The position numbers and the translations under genes were made by a program. Under the pieces are notes generated by a model. It searched no databases, had not been told where the DNA came from, and saw only the letters and a program-made list of their open reading frames with translations. From the NCBI RefSeq assembly GCF_019802045.1, contig NZ_JAHVHU010000010.1, forward strand, positions 62,001 through 126,000: a stretch of 64,000 nt of DNA. Reading direction: 5' to 3'. Of this stretch, positions 63,620 to 64,000 are shown piece by piece (the first letter of the stretch is position 1; every line of letters begins with the position of its first letter). Source of the stretch: Membranihabitans marinus. GTDB taxonomy: Bacteria > Bacteroidota > Bacteroidia > Chitinophagales > Saprospiraceae.

Positions 63620-63727
63620 TACCATTTGAATTCATAATTGCCGCATATATTCCGAAAAATTCTTCGATTCTCTTCGTCAAAATACGCGGTGTATTTCCAG
63701 CTAAACCTCCGTTTTTTACCTCGTCAT
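63620..63727 (-). mobile_element. Element C, copy 3 (truncated, opposite orientation)
   Basis: Starts with TACCATTTG (63620-63628), which is the right-hand end of the element in reverse, and runs through the conserved block to about 63727. The other terminal repeat is missing, so the copy is truncated. It lies between tamL and the endonuclease III-like gene. Confidence 0.75.
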
Positions 63728-63811
63728 AAGATCATAGCAGTGGCAGATCCATTGATTGTGCTACACTTTGACTCAACACCTCAACAAATAAACACCTCAA
63801 CACTTCAATTT

Positions 63812-64000
63812 CTAAAACATCGATCTTCGGCCATACACAGAACAAATGGGACACTCTTCCGGCTGGTGTCCCCGTGCCGGGCAATACTCCCGGCCAAAAT
63901 AGATCATCTGTAGATGACGCCGATCCCATTCTTCCATCGGAAAGGCTTTCTTCAAATGTTCCTCAGTTTTCTTAACAGAACGTCCAGTACTCAGCAACCA
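63812..64000 (-). CDS. nth: Endonuclease III-like DNA glycosylase, C-terminal part (5' end outside window)
   Basis: 62 residues remain, reading into the window edge. The segment STGRSVKKTEEHLKKAFP and HLQMIYFGREYCPARGH then ECPICSVYGRR resembles the C-terminus of endonuclease III: the helix before the iron-sulfur loop and cysteines of a [4Fe-4S] cluster. Only three cysteines with C-x9-C-x2-C spacing are visible, whereas E. coli Nth has C-x6-C-x2-C-x5-C, so this may be a variant subgroup. The function would be removal of oxidised pyrimidines from DNA. Confidence 0.6.
   Translation of the reverse strand, partial: WLLSTGRSVKKTEEHLKKAFPMEEWDRRHLQMIYFGREYCPARGHQPEECPICSVYGRRSMF

Noticed and set aside
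63638-63913. A 91-codon plus-strand frame after tamL
   Set aside because: Its first part is a translation of element C (the same peptide pattern appears at the other copies), and the rest is antisense to the endonuclease III-like gene.

Overview
The window looks like a chromosomal segment of a free-living Bacteroidota bacterium. The signs are four SusC/SusD-type uptake loci (one cut by the window start), many Bacteroidota-only families (DUF3078, DUF3810, DUF4998, DUF5040, FISUMP, TamL-type BamA lipoprotein), an ECF sigma/FecR/STN-SusC signalling unit, almost no Shine-Dalgarno sequences, and several promoters close to the Bacteroidota consensus TAnnTTTG. No species is assigned. No rRNA, tRNA, CRISPR array, prophage or intact transposase was found.

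Layout. 1-1961: the 3' end of a SusD gene and a DUF1735-type surface lipoprotein, followed by the C-terminal remnant of an alginate lyase (2184-2588). 2944-8947: a tight five-gene operon (ethanolamine-type permease, glutamine-synthetase-like gamma-glutamyl-amide ligase, Fe-dependent alcohol dehydrogenase, PuuD-type gamma-glutamyl hydrolase, aldehyde dehydrogenase). Together these could convert ethanolamine to glycine through gamma-glutamylated intermediates, and this is the most notable system in the window. 8964-9660: a 302-bp inverted-repeat element (A) interrupted by a hairpin-rich 392-bp element (B). 9721-31031: a long minus-strand run of SusCD, phosphodiesterase-like, oxidoreductase, SGNH-like, TIM-barrel-like, beta-propeller and surface-lipoprotein genes, then a second SusCD pair with FecR and a divergent ECF sigma factor. 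31217-42172: two more SusCD pairs, one with its SusC split by a frameshift at a nine-G tract, plus a FISUMP lipoprotein. 42568-42869: a second copy of element A, whose end supplies the stop codon of an MFS sugar-acid transporter gene.

44293-63520 is mostly housekeeping: OxyR divergent from AhpC/AhpD, a DUF3810 membrane protein, thioredoxin, a DUF58 protein, PPK2, an S4-domain protein, an N-acetylglucosamine-kinase-like protein, phosphofructokinase, CutA, a dynamin-like GTPase, a DUF3078 protein, PurL, a TlpA-like lipoprotein, a TrmH-type methyltransferase and TamL. The window ends in the 3' end of an endonuclease III-like gene. A third dispersed element (C) occurs three times (14803, 50664, 63620).

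How it fits together: the left two thirds serve uptake and breakdown of organic matter. TonB-dependent SusC porins with SusD lids import polymers or oligomers, surface lipoproteins bind them, and at least one locus is switched by a sigma/anti-sigma relay. The ethanolamine-type operon could supply nitrogen, glycine and glutamate. The right third holds oxidative-stress, nucleotide, phosphate and envelope functions.
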